Source: Allotamlana fucoidanivorans (lineage in GTDB: Bacteria; Bacteroidota; Bacteroidia; Flavobacteriales; Flavobacteriaceae). Taken from it: a DNA stretch of 64,000 nt. Made by a program: the position numbers and the translations under genes. Below, piece after piece: positions 46,080 through 55,829 of this stretch. The DNA lies in assembly GCF_006265225.1 (NCBI RefSeq), contig NZ_VDCS01000004.1, positions 1 through 64,000 of the forward strand. Reading direction: 5' to 3'. Every line of letters starts with the position of its first letter. The stretch's first letter is position 1. Under the pieces are notes generated by a model. That model made no database searches. It saw only the letters and a list, made by a program, of their open reading frames with translations, and was not told the DNA's origin.

Positions 46080-47111
46080 TTACTCCAATTTCACCTTAGG
46101 ATCTAACCATGCATAAATTAAGTCTACAAAAATATTGATAATTATAAACAATATGGCAATAATTAACACAGAACCCATAATTACAGGCAGGTCTAGCGTA
46201 TTTAAGGCATTTACAATTTCTTTCCCTAAGCCATTCCATCCAAAAATATACTCCACAAAAACAGCTCCAGCTAGCATACTTGCAAACCAACCTGAAATAG
46301 CTGTAACCACAGGGTTTAAAGCATTTTTTACAGCATGTTTCTTTATTATTTGAAACTCACTTAATCCTTTTGCTCTAGCAGTTCTAATAAAATCTTGATT
46401 AAAAACTTCAAGTAAAGAATTACGCATAAGCTGAATGACTACTGCCAAAGGACGAATACCTAAAACAATAGCGGGTAAAATAAGATTCTTCCACCTAATA
46501 TGAATGGCTTCACCAAAATCATCGAGCTCATACAAACTCCCTGTCATTTCTAAATTGGTATAGGCATGCAAAACATAACCAAAGACCCATGCAAATAAAA
46601 TAGCACTAAAAAACGATGGCACACTCATGCCTAAAGTGCTTAATATTTGAATGGTTTTATCTAACCAAGTATCTTTATAAAGCGCGGAAAAAATTCCTAA
46701 AAAAATTCCTAAAACTATAGCTATCACTATTGCTGATACCGCTAAAACAAATGTATTGGGCAGGGTTTCTGCTAAAACTTCGCTCACTCTTTTGCCTTGC
46801 TTTGCAAATGATTCTCTTAGGTAAGGCAACTTTACGGCTACAATTATATTTCCTACACTAAAAAGTTGTTTGGCATTATATTTTCCAGTCTGCAAATTGG
46901 TATAATGACCAGCCGTTTTAGAGTGCAATGAAAGTGGAGACAAATCATTTAAATAATACACATATTGGGTAGTGATGGGTTTATCAAACCCATATTTTTT
47001 CTTTACTGCTAACAACTGCTCACTATCCTCATTCTGTCCGAGCATCATTTGGGCTGGGTCTCCTGGCAGTACATTAAATAAAAAGAATATCACAGTGACT
47101 ACCCCAAACAA
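46080..47111 (-). CDS. DppB-like peptide ABC permease
   Basis: Inner-membrane permease of 343 residues from the TTG at 47111. The binding-protein-dependent permease signature RTARAKGLSEFQIIKKHAVK and the early VLPGDPAQMMLGQ are clear. The frame stays open upstream and encodes the usual first helix (LINYIINKIGYALLTLFGVV), so translation probably begins further up, perhaps at the CTG at 47156, since no ATG or GTG is available. No partner DppC, ATPase or binding protein is adjacent, as is usual for this gene in the flavobacterial block. Confidence 0.88.
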   Translation of the reverse strand: MFGVVTVIFFLFNVLPGDPAQMMLGQNEDSEQLLAVKKKYGFDKPITTQYVYYLNDLSPLSLHSKTAGHYTNLQTGKYNAKQLFSVGNIIVAVKLPYLRESFAKQGKRVSEVLAETLPNTFVLAVSAIVIAIVLGIFLGIFSALYKDTWLDKTIQILSTLGMSVPSFFSAILFAWVFGYVLHAYTNLEMTGSLYELDDFGEAIHIRWKNLILPAIVLGIRPLAVVIQLMRNSLLEVFNQDFIRTARAKGLSEFQIIKKHAVKNALNPVVTAISGWFASMLAGAVFVEYIFGWNGLGKEIVNALNTLDLPVIMGSVLIIAILFIIINIFVDLIYAWLDPKVKLE

Positions 47112-47175
47112 TGTGAGTAGTGCATATCCTATTTTATTTATAATATAGTTTATCAGTTTGTCTTACAATTAATAA

Positions 47176-48864
47176 TCATTCAACATCTTTTAATAACTCC
47201 ATAAGCCATGGATTATCTTTTTCCTGTGTTTTAATGTCACTTAAGGTAAAAGCCTCAAACTTAAAATTACTTCCAAATAATTTTTTGCCATTTTGTTCCA
47301 CAGTACTTTTAAAACCAGCAACGAAACGTAACGAATCAACAAGCGACACATTTTTTATTGGCCAAATAATGTTTGTTGGAGCACTATTTTGATTTAACAC
47401 TGTACCTTGAGTGCCATAGATTTGCTCCTTTCCAATACTCATTAAATAGCGATCTTTTGCCATTGCAAACTTGACAAAATCTAACTGACCCATTTTTGCA
47501 GCTTTTTCAAGGGTAGGTAAATAATCTTCAATTTTATTAGAATGTTGTATAACATAAAAGGCAACTGAACTTGTTTTATCTCCCACTAATGTTTTGCCTG
47601 GATAACCAAATTCTTTTATAATTTTTTCAACGTCAATCAAATTTAAACTATCTAATTCCGATTGCTCTTTAAAATTCTTATCATAGTTTTCCCAAGTGTC
47701 TCGATACTTCTGATCAAGGCTAAAAATGGTATCTAATTTGCTCTTTAGTTTTAAATTTGAAAAAGTTGCAGGCAACTCTAAGGTTTCTATATCATTCCAA
47801 TGTACCTTTTGTTTTACGGTTCCTTTATCAAGCACCAAAACACCAGGATTAGAACGCACCACCGTTTTAAGTGCTTTTTCGTCACATAAATACCAAGAAA
47901 AATCTAAATTATAAGCTTCATTAATACGCTGTTTTGCTTCAGCTCCCGAGGCTGTTAAACCAATAATGCTATAGCCCATTTTTAAGGCATCATCTTGAAG
48001 GTTCTTCAACTTTAACGCTCCATTCTTTTCAATTTTATCCAAATTATAGGATATCACAAGAATAACATGCTCTTGACTTAGAAAATATTCTGTTAAATCT
48101 TCATCATCAAATTCAATAGAAAAATCAACTACTGGTGGGGTATAACCTTCCTCGATAACTTTAGTATCAACAGATACAAAATCGCCTTCAACGGAAGGGT
48201 AAGAACCATCTGTTACAATGTCTTGTTCCTTTCCATTCACATTAAACGTCCAAGTATATTCCAAAACAGGCTTTGCAGCATCTTCTGGAACTTTCATGCC
48301 CTCGGCAATATTAGCACCTATTTTATAAGCTCTAAAATCAATCCACGGTAAATGTTCTAAAACATGATAACCAAACCATAAGCTTACAATAAAACTTAAC
48401 AATGCCAAAGAGGTAGTTTGTAATTTACCAAAAACAGGCTGGATATATTTTACACCTACAAACAAGATTAAAATAAAAACCAAGAGCACCACATCTTTGG
48501 TAAAGCTTTCCCATGGTGTAAGTTTTAAAGCATCACCAAAACAACCACAATCTTTTACCTTATCAAAATAAGCAGAATAGAACGTGAGAAACGTAAAAAA
48601 AAGAATCATAAGCAATAAGCTCCAAACTGTAAATTTGGGTTTATAACCTACGAGTAAAAAAGCGCCTAGAACAACTTCAAAAACCACAACTAAAACAGAA
48701 ATACCCAACGCATAAGGCTCTAAAAACGGAATATTTAAAACATCTGGACTAAAATACTCTTGTAGCTTATAGGAAAACCCCAGCGGATCATTAAGTTTAA
48801 TAAACCCAGATATAATAAACAATACACCAACAAATAGTCTTGAAACGGCTACTAATACCTTCAT
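47176..48864 (-). CDS. BT_3928-type DoxX-like membrane protein
   Basis: Protein of 562 residues. The first 150 or so form four helices of the DoxX/MauE type (LFVGVLFIISGFIKLNDPLG, KVKDCGCFGDALKLTPWESF). The rest is a soluble domain with a thioredoxin-like look in the middle (LVISYNLDKIEKNGALKLK, VVRSNPGVLVLDKG). It is a conserved Bacteroidota protein with no defined reaction and may handle periplasmic redox. Its start overlaps the stop of the DUF1599 gene by 4 bases. Confidence 0.82.
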   Translation of the reverse strand: MKVLVAVSRLFVGVLFIISGFIKLNDPLGFSYKLQEYFSPDVLNIPFLEPYALGISVLVVVFEVVLGAFLLVGYKPKFTVWSLLLMILFFTFLTFYSAYFDKVKDCGCFGDALKLTPWESFTKDVVLLVFILILFVGVKYIQPVFGKLQTTSLALLSFIVSLWFGYHVLEHLPWIDFRAYKIGANIAEGMKVPEDAAKPVLEYTWTFNVNGKEQDIVTDGSYPSVEGDFVSVDTKVIEEGYTPPVVDFSIEFDDEDLTEYFLSQEHVILVISYNLDKIEKNGALKLKNLQDDALKMGYSIIGLTASGAEAKQRINEAYNLDFSWYLCDEKALKTVVRSNPGVLVLDKGTVKQKVHWNDIETLELPATFSNLKLKSKLDTIFSLDQKYRDTWENYDKNFKEQSELDSLNLIDVEKIIKEFGYPGKTLVGDKTSSVAFYVIQHSNKIEDYLPTLEKAAKMGQLDFVKFAMAKDRYLMSIGKEQIYGTQGTVLNQNSAPTNIIWPIKNVSLVDSLRFVAGFKSTVEQNGKKLFGSNFKFEAFTLSDIKTQEKDNPWLMELLKDVE

Positions 48865-49406
48865 ACCTCCTCTTCGTTTAAGTGAATCATAGCAAAAACA
48901 GCATAATTAATCATATCTTGATAGTTGGCCTCAATGCCTTCACTCACTAATGTTTTACCCTGGTTATTTTCAATTTCTTTAACGCGCAATAACTTTTGTA
49001 AAATCAAATCAGTAAGACTACTCACGCGCATTTCACGCCAGGCCTCACCATAATCATGGTTTTTATCTTCCATGAGTTTTTTGGTAATTCCTGCCTTTTC
49101 TGTATATAAGGTCATCGCTTCTTCGGTAGACATATCTGGCTGATTAACCACACCTTTATCTATTTGAATTAAGGCCATAATACAATAGTTAATTATACCT
49201 ATAAACTCACTTTGTTGTCCTTCATCTACTTTTCTTACCGCATTTTCCTGAAGCCCTCTTATACGTTGTGCTTTAATAAAAATTTGATCGGTTAAAGATG
49301 GCAATCTAAGTATTCTCCAAGCGCTTCCATAATCACTCATTTTATTTCTAAATAAACTTTTACAAGTGTCTATGACGGCGTCATATTGTTTTGAAGTATC
49401 TTGCAT
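48861..49406 (-). CDS. DUF1599 protein with internal duplication
   Basis: Cytoplasmic protein of 181 residues built from two similar halves: KMSDYGSAWRILRLPSLTDQ and KNHDYGEAWREMRVSSLTDL, each followed by a helix ending in INYCIMALI or INYAVFAMI. Relatives are linked to nucleotide handling (the Nmad1-like fold), but no activity is established. It is divergent from folP with a 103-base gap. Confidence 0.85.
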   Translation of the reverse strand: MQDTSKQYDAVIDTCKSLFRNKMSDYGSAWRILRLPSLTDQIFIKAQRIRGLQENAVRKVDEGQQSEFIGIINYCIMALIQIDKGVVNQPDMSTEEAMTLYTEKAGITKKLMEDKNHDYGEAWREMRVSSLTDLILQKLLRVKEIENNQGKTLVSEGIEANYQDMINYAVFAMIHLNEEEV

Positions 49407-49509
49407 GAATCAATTGAATTTTGCGTAAATTTCGCATAAATTATTAGAATGTTCAAGGTTTATGGTTTAAAGTTTTAAACGATATACAAACACCTTTAAA
49501 TACAACTGA

Positions 49510-50337
49510 ATGACTCTTAATTGCAAAGGAAAACTCATTGACTTATCTACCCCTAAGGTGATGGGTATTTTAAATATTACCCCCGATTCTTTTTATGATG
49601 GCGGTCAATTTAAAAAAGAAAATGAGATTTTACGTCATGTTGAAAACATGCTTAATCATGGTGCTAGTTTTATTGATGTTGGTGCTTATAGTTCAAGACC
49701 TAATGCCAAACATGTAAGCCAAGATGAAGAACTAAAACGCATCCTGCCCATTGTACAATGTCTTTTAAAAGAATTTCCTGAGGTATTATTATCAATAGAC
49801 ACCTTTAGAAGCGAGGTTGCTAAACAATGTGTTGTGGCAGGCGCAGCTATAATAAATGATATTTCGGCAGGAAAGCTAGATGACCAGATGTTAACTACGG
49901 TAGCCAGCTTGCAAGTACCTTATATTATGATGCACATGAAAGGTACACCTCAAAATATGCAAGAACAAACGCAGTATGATGATTTAATTAAAGATATGCT
50001 GTTTTATTTTTCAGAACGCCTCAACGCTGCAACAGCAGCAGGGATTATAGACCTCGTTATTGATCCTGGTTTTGGGTTTTCAAAAACCTTAAACCAAAAT
50101 TTTGAGCTACTTAATAAACTAGACCTCTTAAACATTACTGAACGCCCCCTGTTAGTTGGGGTTTCTAGAAAATCTATGATTTACAAAACCTTAAAAGTTT
50201 CTGCAAAAGAAGCGCTTAATGGCACTACCGTTTTAAACACTTTAGCCTTACAAAAAGGCGCATCTATTTTGCGGGTTCATGACGTAAAAGAAGCTATAGA
50301 ATGTGTAAAACTCTTTGAAACACTTCATGATGATTAG
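49510..50337 (+). CDS. FolP, dihydropteroate synthase
   Basis: Folate-pathway enzyme of 275 residues joining dihydropterin pyrophosphate and p-aminobenzoate. The signatures MGILNITPDSFYDGG and IDVGAYSSRP are present, and VIDPGFGFSKTL and LVGVSRKSMIYK follow. Its stop overlaps the next gene. Confidence 0.97.
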   Translation: MTLNCKGKLIDLSTPKVMGILNITPDSFYDGGQFKKENEILRHVENMLNHGASFIDVGAYSSRPNAKHVSQDEELKRILPIVQCLLKEFPEVLLSIDTFRSEVAKQCVVAGAAIINDISAGKLDDQMLTTVASLQVPYIMMHMKGTPQNMQEQTQYDDLIKDMLFYFSERLNAATAAGIIDLVIDPGFGFSKTLNQNFELLNKLDLLNITERPLLVGVSRKSMIYKTLKVSAKEALNGTTVLNTLALQKGASILRVHDVKEAIECVKLFETLHDD

Positions 50338-51016
50338 AAAAATAACAAAAAACTTAACCATTAGTGGTTTGCTCTCACTTTTATTTATGGCCTGCGGAAA
50401 AGATAAAGTGGTTCTATTGCCAGAAATAAATCAGGCTAAAACAACCCAAATACAAGACGTTTCTGCGGCGTACTTATTTTATGACGAATCCCAACCTGAT
50501 AGTGTTGAACTTAACAGGCGTAACCTTATCAGCACTACAAATTGGCTCATCAATGTTGACAAACGCTTATCTTTAAATCAAGCCATACCTCATATTAAAT
50601 TTCTTCAGGAGAAAAAGTCCAAATCTTCTCATAAAAATGAGCTTGCAAAAAATTATTTTACTTGTAATGATCTGATTATTAAAAATCTAGGTTTTCTGGA
50701 ATTTACTAATATTAATTACGTTATAAATACTCTAAATAAGAGTACCACTCAAGTTTCTAAAAACATAAAGCCTATAAATTTTGATGCCAATGGCGATATT
50801 TTTATTCTTAACCCCAATGCGAAACCTTTTGTAACCCTTTCAAATAAAGCTACCCTTATAGAAGACCTTAAGCGCATTGATTCTACGGGTTTTGTGTGGT
50901 CCTTACGGTTTGATAAAAAACTATCATTTCAAGAGTACATCTCTTATAAAGCACTTATAGAAAAGGCTCAAATACAAAACGCTTCAATATCAAATGAAGA
51001 GTTTATTGATGATTAA
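50330..51016 (+). CDS. unrecognised lipoprotein downstream of folP
   Basis: Protein of 228 residues from the ATG at 50330, which overlaps the folP stop by 8 bases. The signal peptide ends in a lipobox (SLLFMAC). The mature part is mixed alpha/beta with no motif I recognise. Translational coupling with folP and the cdaA gene 35 bases downstream point to one transcript. Function unknown. Confidence 0.75.
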   Translation: MIRKITKNLTISGLLSLLFMACGKDKVVLLPEINQAKTTQIQDVSAAYLFYDESQPDSVELNRRNLISTTNWLINVDKRLSLNQAIPHIKFLQEKKSKSSHKNELAKNYFTCNDLIIKNLGFLEFTNINYVINTLNKSTTQVSKNIKPINFDANGDIFILNPNAKPFVTLSNKATLIEDLKRIDSTGFVWSLRFDKKLSFQEYISYKALIEKAQIQNASISNEEFIDD

Positions 51017-51051
51017 CCATATTTTATTAAATTTACCAAAACCCCACACCT

Positions 51052-51837
51052 TTGGATATTTTTAAAGACCTTTTAAAATTTACCGTTGTTGACGTTATTG
51101 ACGTTATTCTAGTAGCCTTATTGCTGTACTATGTTTATCGGTTAATTAAAGGCACCGTAGCCATAAACATATTTATAGGCATTATTATTATTTATGTAGC
51201 CTGGCAGGTAACCAGTTTCTTAAACATGGAGTTATTATCTGGTATTTTTGGTGGGTTTATGAAGGTTGGAATCATTGCTTTAATTGTTATTTTTCAGCCT
51301 GAAATCAGGAAATTTTTACTCATGGTTGGATCCTCAAACATTGGTAGCAAAGGACATATTTTAAAGTCCTTTAAATTTTTAAAAACCGAAGTTTCAAATA
51401 CAACCGATGTAGACGCTATTGTTACTGCCTGCAGCAAAATGTCTATGAGCAAAACAGGTGCTATTATTGTTTTTGAACGCAATAACAATCTTGATTTTCT
51501 ATCGGAATCAGGAGACGAAATGAATATAAAAGTTACCCAACCCATTATAGAAAGTATATTCTTTAAAAATAGTCCGCTGCATGATGGCGCCATTATAGTA
51601 AGTAATAATATTGTTAAAGCCACACGGGTGATTCTTCCTGTTAATAACGAAAAAAATATTCCGCAGCGTTTTGGTTTAAGACATAGAGCAGCCATTGGAG
51701 TAACGGAAAAAACAGATGCCTTAGCGTTGGTGGTTAGTGAAGAAACGGGACACATGTCTTATTTTAAAGATGGAGAGTTCGTGGTTTTTGAAGATGCTGC
51801 CGAACTAAGCGATATGATTAAAAAAGACTTAAGCTAA
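51052..51837 (+). CDS. CdaA, membrane diadenylate cyclase
   Basis: c-di-AMP synthase of 261 residues. Three N-terminal helices (about 15-90) anchor a DAC domain whose motifs are D178-G-A (HDGAIIV) and R210-H-R (RHRAAIG). The start is TTG; no ATG lies close to it. c-di-AMP controls potassium, turgor and wall balance. The glmM and ybbR genes usual in Firmicutes are absent; here it follows folP and a lipoprotein gene. Confidence 0.95.
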   Translation: MDIFKDLLKFTVVDVIDVILVALLLYYVYRLIKGTVAINIFIGIIIIYVAWQVTSFLNMELLSGIFGGFMKVGIIALIVIFQPEIRKFLLMVGSSNIGSKGHILKSFKFLKTEVSNTTDVDAIVTACSKMSMSKTGAIIVFERNNNLDFLSESGDEMNIKVTQPIIESIFFKNSPLHDGAIIVSNNIVKATRVILPVNNEKNIPQRFGLRHRAAIGVTEKTDALALVVSEETGHMSYFKDGEFVVFEDAAELSDMIKKDLS

Positions 51838-51838
51838 T

Positions 51839-52618
51839 ATGTTATGCTTCAACTGCAAAACAAAACTTATTGAAAACGCTAAATATTGTTATTGCTGTGG
51901 TGAAAAAGCGACGCAAGAACGCTTAACTTTAAAGCGCCTTTTTCAATTGTATATTCAAACTTTTCTGAATTTAGACAATCTATTTTTTAAAACATTTCTA
52001 TCACTTTTCTATACACCTGAAGATGTTATTAATTCATATATAAAGGGGATTAGAAAAAAATACATTAATGTGATTGGCTATTTTGCACTAGCTTTGACTT
52101 TTACGGGGTTAGAGCTTTTTATATTAAACAATTACTTTCCTGAGTTTTCAGATTTATCTAAAACAGCCACAAGAGAAACGGCTCATTTATCAAATCAAAT
52201 TGTAAAAAGCCTTCAAAGTCATCAAACGCTGGTCCTTATTTGCCTAATACCTATTTTTACTGGCATAACAAGACTTGTCTTTAGAAAAAACAAAACATAT
52301 AATTATACCGAATTATTGGTAGCTCACATTTATATTTTTGCGCATACTACATTAATCACCGTTGTGATTTCCATATTTGCAGCACTAATTAATCTTAGTA
52401 TGGTAAATATTGGATGGGGATTACTCGTTTTTAAAACACTCTATCTTGGCTTTGTTTTAAAACGTATTTACAACAAAAGCTTCAAGTCAATGGCCTTAAA
52501 ACTATTAAGTATTTCTTTACTCATTGTTATTATTTATTACTTGACCATCTTTGTAACAATAAGTTTTATCTATTTTGTTTTTGGAGAGACCTACCTTGAA
52601 AACCTTATTCACCAATAA
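51839..52618 (+). CDS. DUF3667-type membrane protein with zinc ribbon
   Basis: Protein of 259 residues starting with a zinc-ribbon-like CFNCKTKLIENAKYCYCCG (two C-x-x-C pairs), then about five helices. This is the DUF3667 layout of Bacteroidota; function unknown. It starts directly after the cdaA stop, so the two are likely co-expressed. Confidence 0.8.
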   Translation: MLCFNCKTKLIENAKYCYCCGEKATQERLTLKRLFQLYIQTFLNLDNLFFKTFLSLFYTPEDVINSYIKGIRKKYINVIGYFALALTFTGLELFILNNYFPEFSDLSKTATRETAHLSNQIVKSLQSHQTLVLICLIPIFTGITRLVFRKNKTYNYTELLVAHIYIFAHTTLITVVISIFAALINLSMVNIGWGLLVFKTLYLGFVLKRIYNKSFKSMALKLLSISLLIVIIYYLTIFVTISFIYFVFGETYLENLIHQ

Positions 52619-52634
52619 TACTATTTCTAAATAA

Positions 52635-54401
52635 TTAGGCTACTTCTTCTTGTAAAAACTGAACCTCGTACAGATTTTTATAGTACCCGTTTTCTTTTTT
52701 CAGCAATTCTTCATGTGTGCCTTGCTCTACAATGGTACCTGAATCCATCACAATAATTTTATCAGCTTTCTTAACGGTAGCCAAACGATGCGCAATAACA
52801 ATTGAAGTTCTGCCTTTAGTAATTTTATCTGTAGCGTTCTGAATAAGCTGTTCTGAATAGGAATCTACAGAAGAGGTGGCTTCATCTAAAACCAATATAC
52901 TCGGATTTGTGACATAGGCTCTTAAAAAAGAGATTAACTGGCGTTGGCCAGAAGACAGCATAACACCGCGTTCTTTAACATTGTATTGATAGCCGTTTGG
53001 TAAGGTCATGATAAAATCATGTATACCAATAGCTTTAGCCGCCTGATACACCTGCTCTTCAGTAATTTCTGGATGATTAAGGGTGATGTTATTAAATATT
53101 GTATCTGCAAACAAGAAAACATCCTGTAACACTACTGCTATCTGGGTTCTTAATGATGCCAGAGTAACCTGCTCAATATTAATACCATCAACAGCAATAA
53201 CCCCCTCGTTTATTTCGTAAAACCGATTTAAAAGATTAATGATCGTTGATTTTCCTGCGCCAGTAGCGCCTACAATCGCTGCAGTTTCCCCTGCTTTAAC
53301 ATGAAATGAAATACCTTTTAAAACGGGTTCATCTTCAACATAGTTGAAATATACATTTTCAAAAGAAATATCTCCCTTAAAATGCTCGGCCACATAAGTG
53401 CCATGATCATCAATTTGAGAAGTCGTATCAATAACTTTAAACACCCGTTTAGCCGCTACCATGCCCATTTGTAGTGTATTAAATTTATCTGCTATTTGAC
53501 GCAAAGGCCTAAATAACATAGGGATAAACATAATAAAAGACACCAAGACGCCTTGCGTAACAGTACCGTCTAATACAACCCGTAAACCACCATACCACGC
53601 TACCAAACCTATGGTTATTGATGCTGATAAATCTGCTAGCGGAAAAAATATGGAGTTATACCAAACTGTTTTAAGCCAACCTTTTTTATGACGTTCATTA
53701 ATCGCTTTAAAGTTTTCAATTTCTACAGATTCTCTTGTAAACAGTTGTAAAATTTTCATTCCCGTTAAACGCTCCTGCACAAATGAATTGAGGTTAGATA
53801 CTTCAGTTCTTACTTCTTCAAAAGCCTTCTTCATATATTTTTGAAATACCCGAGTAGCATAGAGTAAAATAGGTAGCATTAAGAATACAATTAAGCTTAG
53901 CCTAACATTAGTATATACCATAACCCCAAACACAACCGACATAGTTAACAGGTCTCTAATAATCATAAAAAGCCCTTGCCCAAAAATATCTGCAATACGC
54001 TCCATATCTGTTACGGCTCTAGTGATTAGAACACCTACAGAGGAGTTATCATAATACTGCATTTTAAATTTGAGCAGGTGATTAAAGAGCTTAACCCTAA
54101 CATCCATGACTAAATTTTGGCCTAACCACGACGCGTAATAAATAAATAGTAGCTGAAAAACTGTTTGAAGCAACAAAACAGCAAGCATAATAACAATATA
54201 AAAAAGAAAGTATTGTGCCTCTTTTTTGGTAATACTCTCATCTATAGCATATTGCGTTATTTTTGGCGTAGCCACACCAAAAACAGCCAATAAAATGACC
54301 AAAACAACTAATCCTACAAAGATTAACTTATAAGGTTTTATGTATTCAAAAAGTCGTTTAAAAAGGTCAAAATCGAAAATACTTTCCTTTATCTTACTCA
54401 T
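52635..54401 (-). CDS. MsbA/LmrA-type ABC exporter
   Basis: Half-transporter of 588 residues, active as a dimer. Six membrane helices lie in about 25-300. The ATPase domain has Walker A GATGAGKST (378-386), signature LSSGQRQ and Walker B LVLDEATSSVD. Substrates may be lipids or drugs. It begins 1 base from the stop of truA and is in the same operon. Confidence 0.93.
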   Translation of the reverse strand: MSKIKESIFDFDLFKRLFEYIKPYKLIFVGLVVLVILLAVFGVATPKITQYAIDESITKKEAQYFLFYIVIMLAVLLLQTVFQLLFIYYASWLGQNLVMDVRVKLFNHLLKFKMQYYDNSSVGVLITRAVTDMERIADIFGQGLFMIIRDLLTMSVVFGVMVYTNVRLSLIVFLMLPILLYATRVFQKYMKKAFEEVRTEVSNLNSFVQERLTGMKILQLFTRESVEIENFKAINERHKKGWLKTVWYNSIFFPLADLSASITIGLVAWYGGLRVVLDGTVTQGVLVSFIMFIPMLFRPLRQIADKFNTLQMGMVAAKRVFKVIDTTSQIDDHGTYVAEHFKGDISFENVYFNYVEDEPVLKGISFHVKAGETAAIVGATGAGKSTIINLLNRFYEINEGVIAVDGINIEQVTLASLRTQIAVVLQDVFLFADTIFNNITLNHPEITEEQVYQAAKAIGIHDFIMTLPNGYQYNVKERGVMLSSGQRQLISFLRAYVTNPSILVLDEATSSVDSYSEQLIQNATDKITKGRTSIVIAHRLATVKKADKIIVMDSGTIVEQGTHEELLKKENGYYKNLYEVQFLQEEVA

Positions 54402-55145
54402 TTATATTTTTATATCTTTTGGATATTCAATATCTGTTAAATACAAACCATGAGCGGGTACTGAAAAACCAGCCTCACTCCTATTTTTAGATTTAATGAT
54501 ATCATGTAAATCATCAGCTTCTAACTTACCAAGCCCAATATTAATCATAGTGCCTACAATAGCTCTCACCATATTTCGTAAAAACCTATTAGCTTTTACT
54601 ACAAAATGAAGCTCATCTTCTTTAAAAAACCACTTTGCATGCATGATATCACAATAATACGTTTTTACATCGGTATTACTTTTTGAAAAGCATTGAAAAT
54701 CTTTATACTGAAATAAAATTTTAGAGGCTGCATTCATTTTATTAACGTCAAGCGCTTGCTTTACATAATAACTTTGATTCACATTAAACACGTTCTTTTT
54801 TAAATGTATACGGTATAAATATGCTCTACTTAAAGCATCAAAACGTGCATGCACCTCAGGTTTTACAGGAAATATATCATGAATGGCTACATCTGCCGGT
54901 AAAAATGAATTTAACTTATAAATTAAGTTTTGCTTATCAACAGTAGCTTCAGTATCAAAATGTGCATACATCTGGGCAGCATGTACACCGGTATCTGTTC
55001 TTCCCGCCCCTACAATGGTTGTTGGTTTTCTAAGTAACGTACTAAGTGCTTTTTCTACAACTTCTTGTACTGATATGGCATTAGGTTGATTTTGCCAACC
55101 ATGATATGATGTTCCGTTATACGAAAGTTCTATAAAATACCTCAA
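54402..55145 (-). CDS. TruA, tRNA pseudouridine(38-40) synthase
   Basis: Enzyme of 247 residues modifying the anticodon arm of tRNAs. Catalytic Asp is D51 in GAGRTDTGVHA; SYNGTSYHGWQNQ at the start and RFLRNMVRAIVGTM near the end are typical. It is divergent from the phosphoesterase gene. Confidence 0.96.
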   Translation of the reverse strand: MRYFIELSYNGTSYHGWQNQPNAISVQEVVEKALSTLLRKPTTIVGAGRTDTGVHAAQMYAHFDTEATVDKQNLIYKLNSFLPADVAIHDIFPVKPEVHARFDALSRAYLYRIHLKKNVFNVNQSYYVKQALDVNKMNAASKILFQYKDFQCFSKSNTDVKTYYCDIMHAKWFFKEDELHFVVKANRFLRNMVRAIVGTMINIGLGKLEADDLHDIIKSKNRSEAGFSVPAHGLYLTDIEYPKDIKI

Positions 55146-55159
55146 CGTAATTTAATACT

Positions 55160-55189
55160 TTTGCGAAAGCACAAAGATAGGTAGATTTG
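55160..55189 (+). promoter_or_regulatory. promoter of the phosphoesterase gene
   Basis: TTTG at 55160-55163, an 18-base spacer, and TAGATTTG at 55182-55189 match the Bacteroidota TTTG/TAnnTTTG pattern, 40 bases before the ATG. TACTTTTG at 55156-55163 is an alternative -7 box. Confidence 0.6.
55172..55179 (-). promoter_or_regulatory. -7 box of truA
   Basis: Reads TATCTTTG on the - strand, 27 bases before the truA start. It lies between the + strand promoter elements, so the two promoters overlap. Confidence 0.5.
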
Positions 55190-55228
55190 TGTTCCTTAAG
55201 AAACCTTTATTGAGATTCAAACCATTAT

Positions 55229-55732
55229 ATGACTAAAATACTCCTACTATCTGATACCCACGGATATATTGACCATGATATTCTTAAATACGTAAAACAA
55301 GTTGATGAAGTTTGGCATGCAGGTGATATAGGCGATTTAAGAGTAACCGACGCTATAAAAAGCCTTAAACCTATAAAAGGGGTTTACGGCAATATTGATA
55401 ATAGTAAGGTTAGAGTAGAGTTTCCTGAACACAATCGGTTTATGTGTGAAGATGTTGATGTTTGGATGACGCATATTGGTGGTTATCCTCCAAAATACAA
55501 TGCAACTATTAAGGAGGCTATTCAAAAAAATCCGCCAAGACTATTCATTTGTGGGCATTCTCACATCCTAAAAGTTATGCCCGATAAAAAATTAAACCTT
55601 ATACATATGAATCCTGGTGCAGTTGGCAAATACGGATTTCATAAAGTGAGAACTATGCTTCGCTTCACCATTCATGGGAAACAAATTGATGATTTAGAAG
55701 TTATTGAGTTCCCAGAAAGATATCCTAAATAG
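55229..55732 (+). CDS. YfcE/MJ0936-type metallophosphoesterase
   Basis: Small phosphodiesterase of 167 residues with the metal ligands D8 and H10 (LLSDTHGY), GDIGDL, GNID and GHSH. These enzymes hydrolyse phosphodiesters with two metal ions; the natural substrate is unknown. Confidence 0.92.
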   Translation: MTKILLLSDTHGYIDHDILKYVKQVDEVWHAGDIGDLRVTDAIKSLKPIKGVYGNIDNSKVRVEFPEHNRFMCEDVDVWMTHIGGYPPKYNATIKEAIQKNPPRLFICGHSHILKVMPDKKLNLIHMNPGAVGKYGFHKVRTMLRFTIHGKQIDDLEVIEFPERYPK

Positions 55733-55794
55733 GATATAGAATCCAATTAACAGTATTTTACCGTTTTAAAACCCGTCTTCCTTATATTTAATTG

Positions 55795-55802
55795 TAGCTT
55801 TG
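55795..55802 (+). promoter_or_regulatory. -7 box of the FKBP gene
   Basis: TAGCTTTG, a perfect TAnnTTTG, 28 bases before the ATG. The -33 element is not clear. Confidence 0.5.
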
Positions 55803-55829
55803 TTGGCTTTATAAACAGAAAACACAATT

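Noticed and set aside
51052-52618. CdaA plus DUF3667 as a CBASS- or Pycsar-like defence pair
   Set aside because: CdaA has the housekeeping DAC domain with DGA and RHR motifs, and DUF3667 is not a known nucleotide-gated effector; it is also unrelated to the cyclases of those systems.
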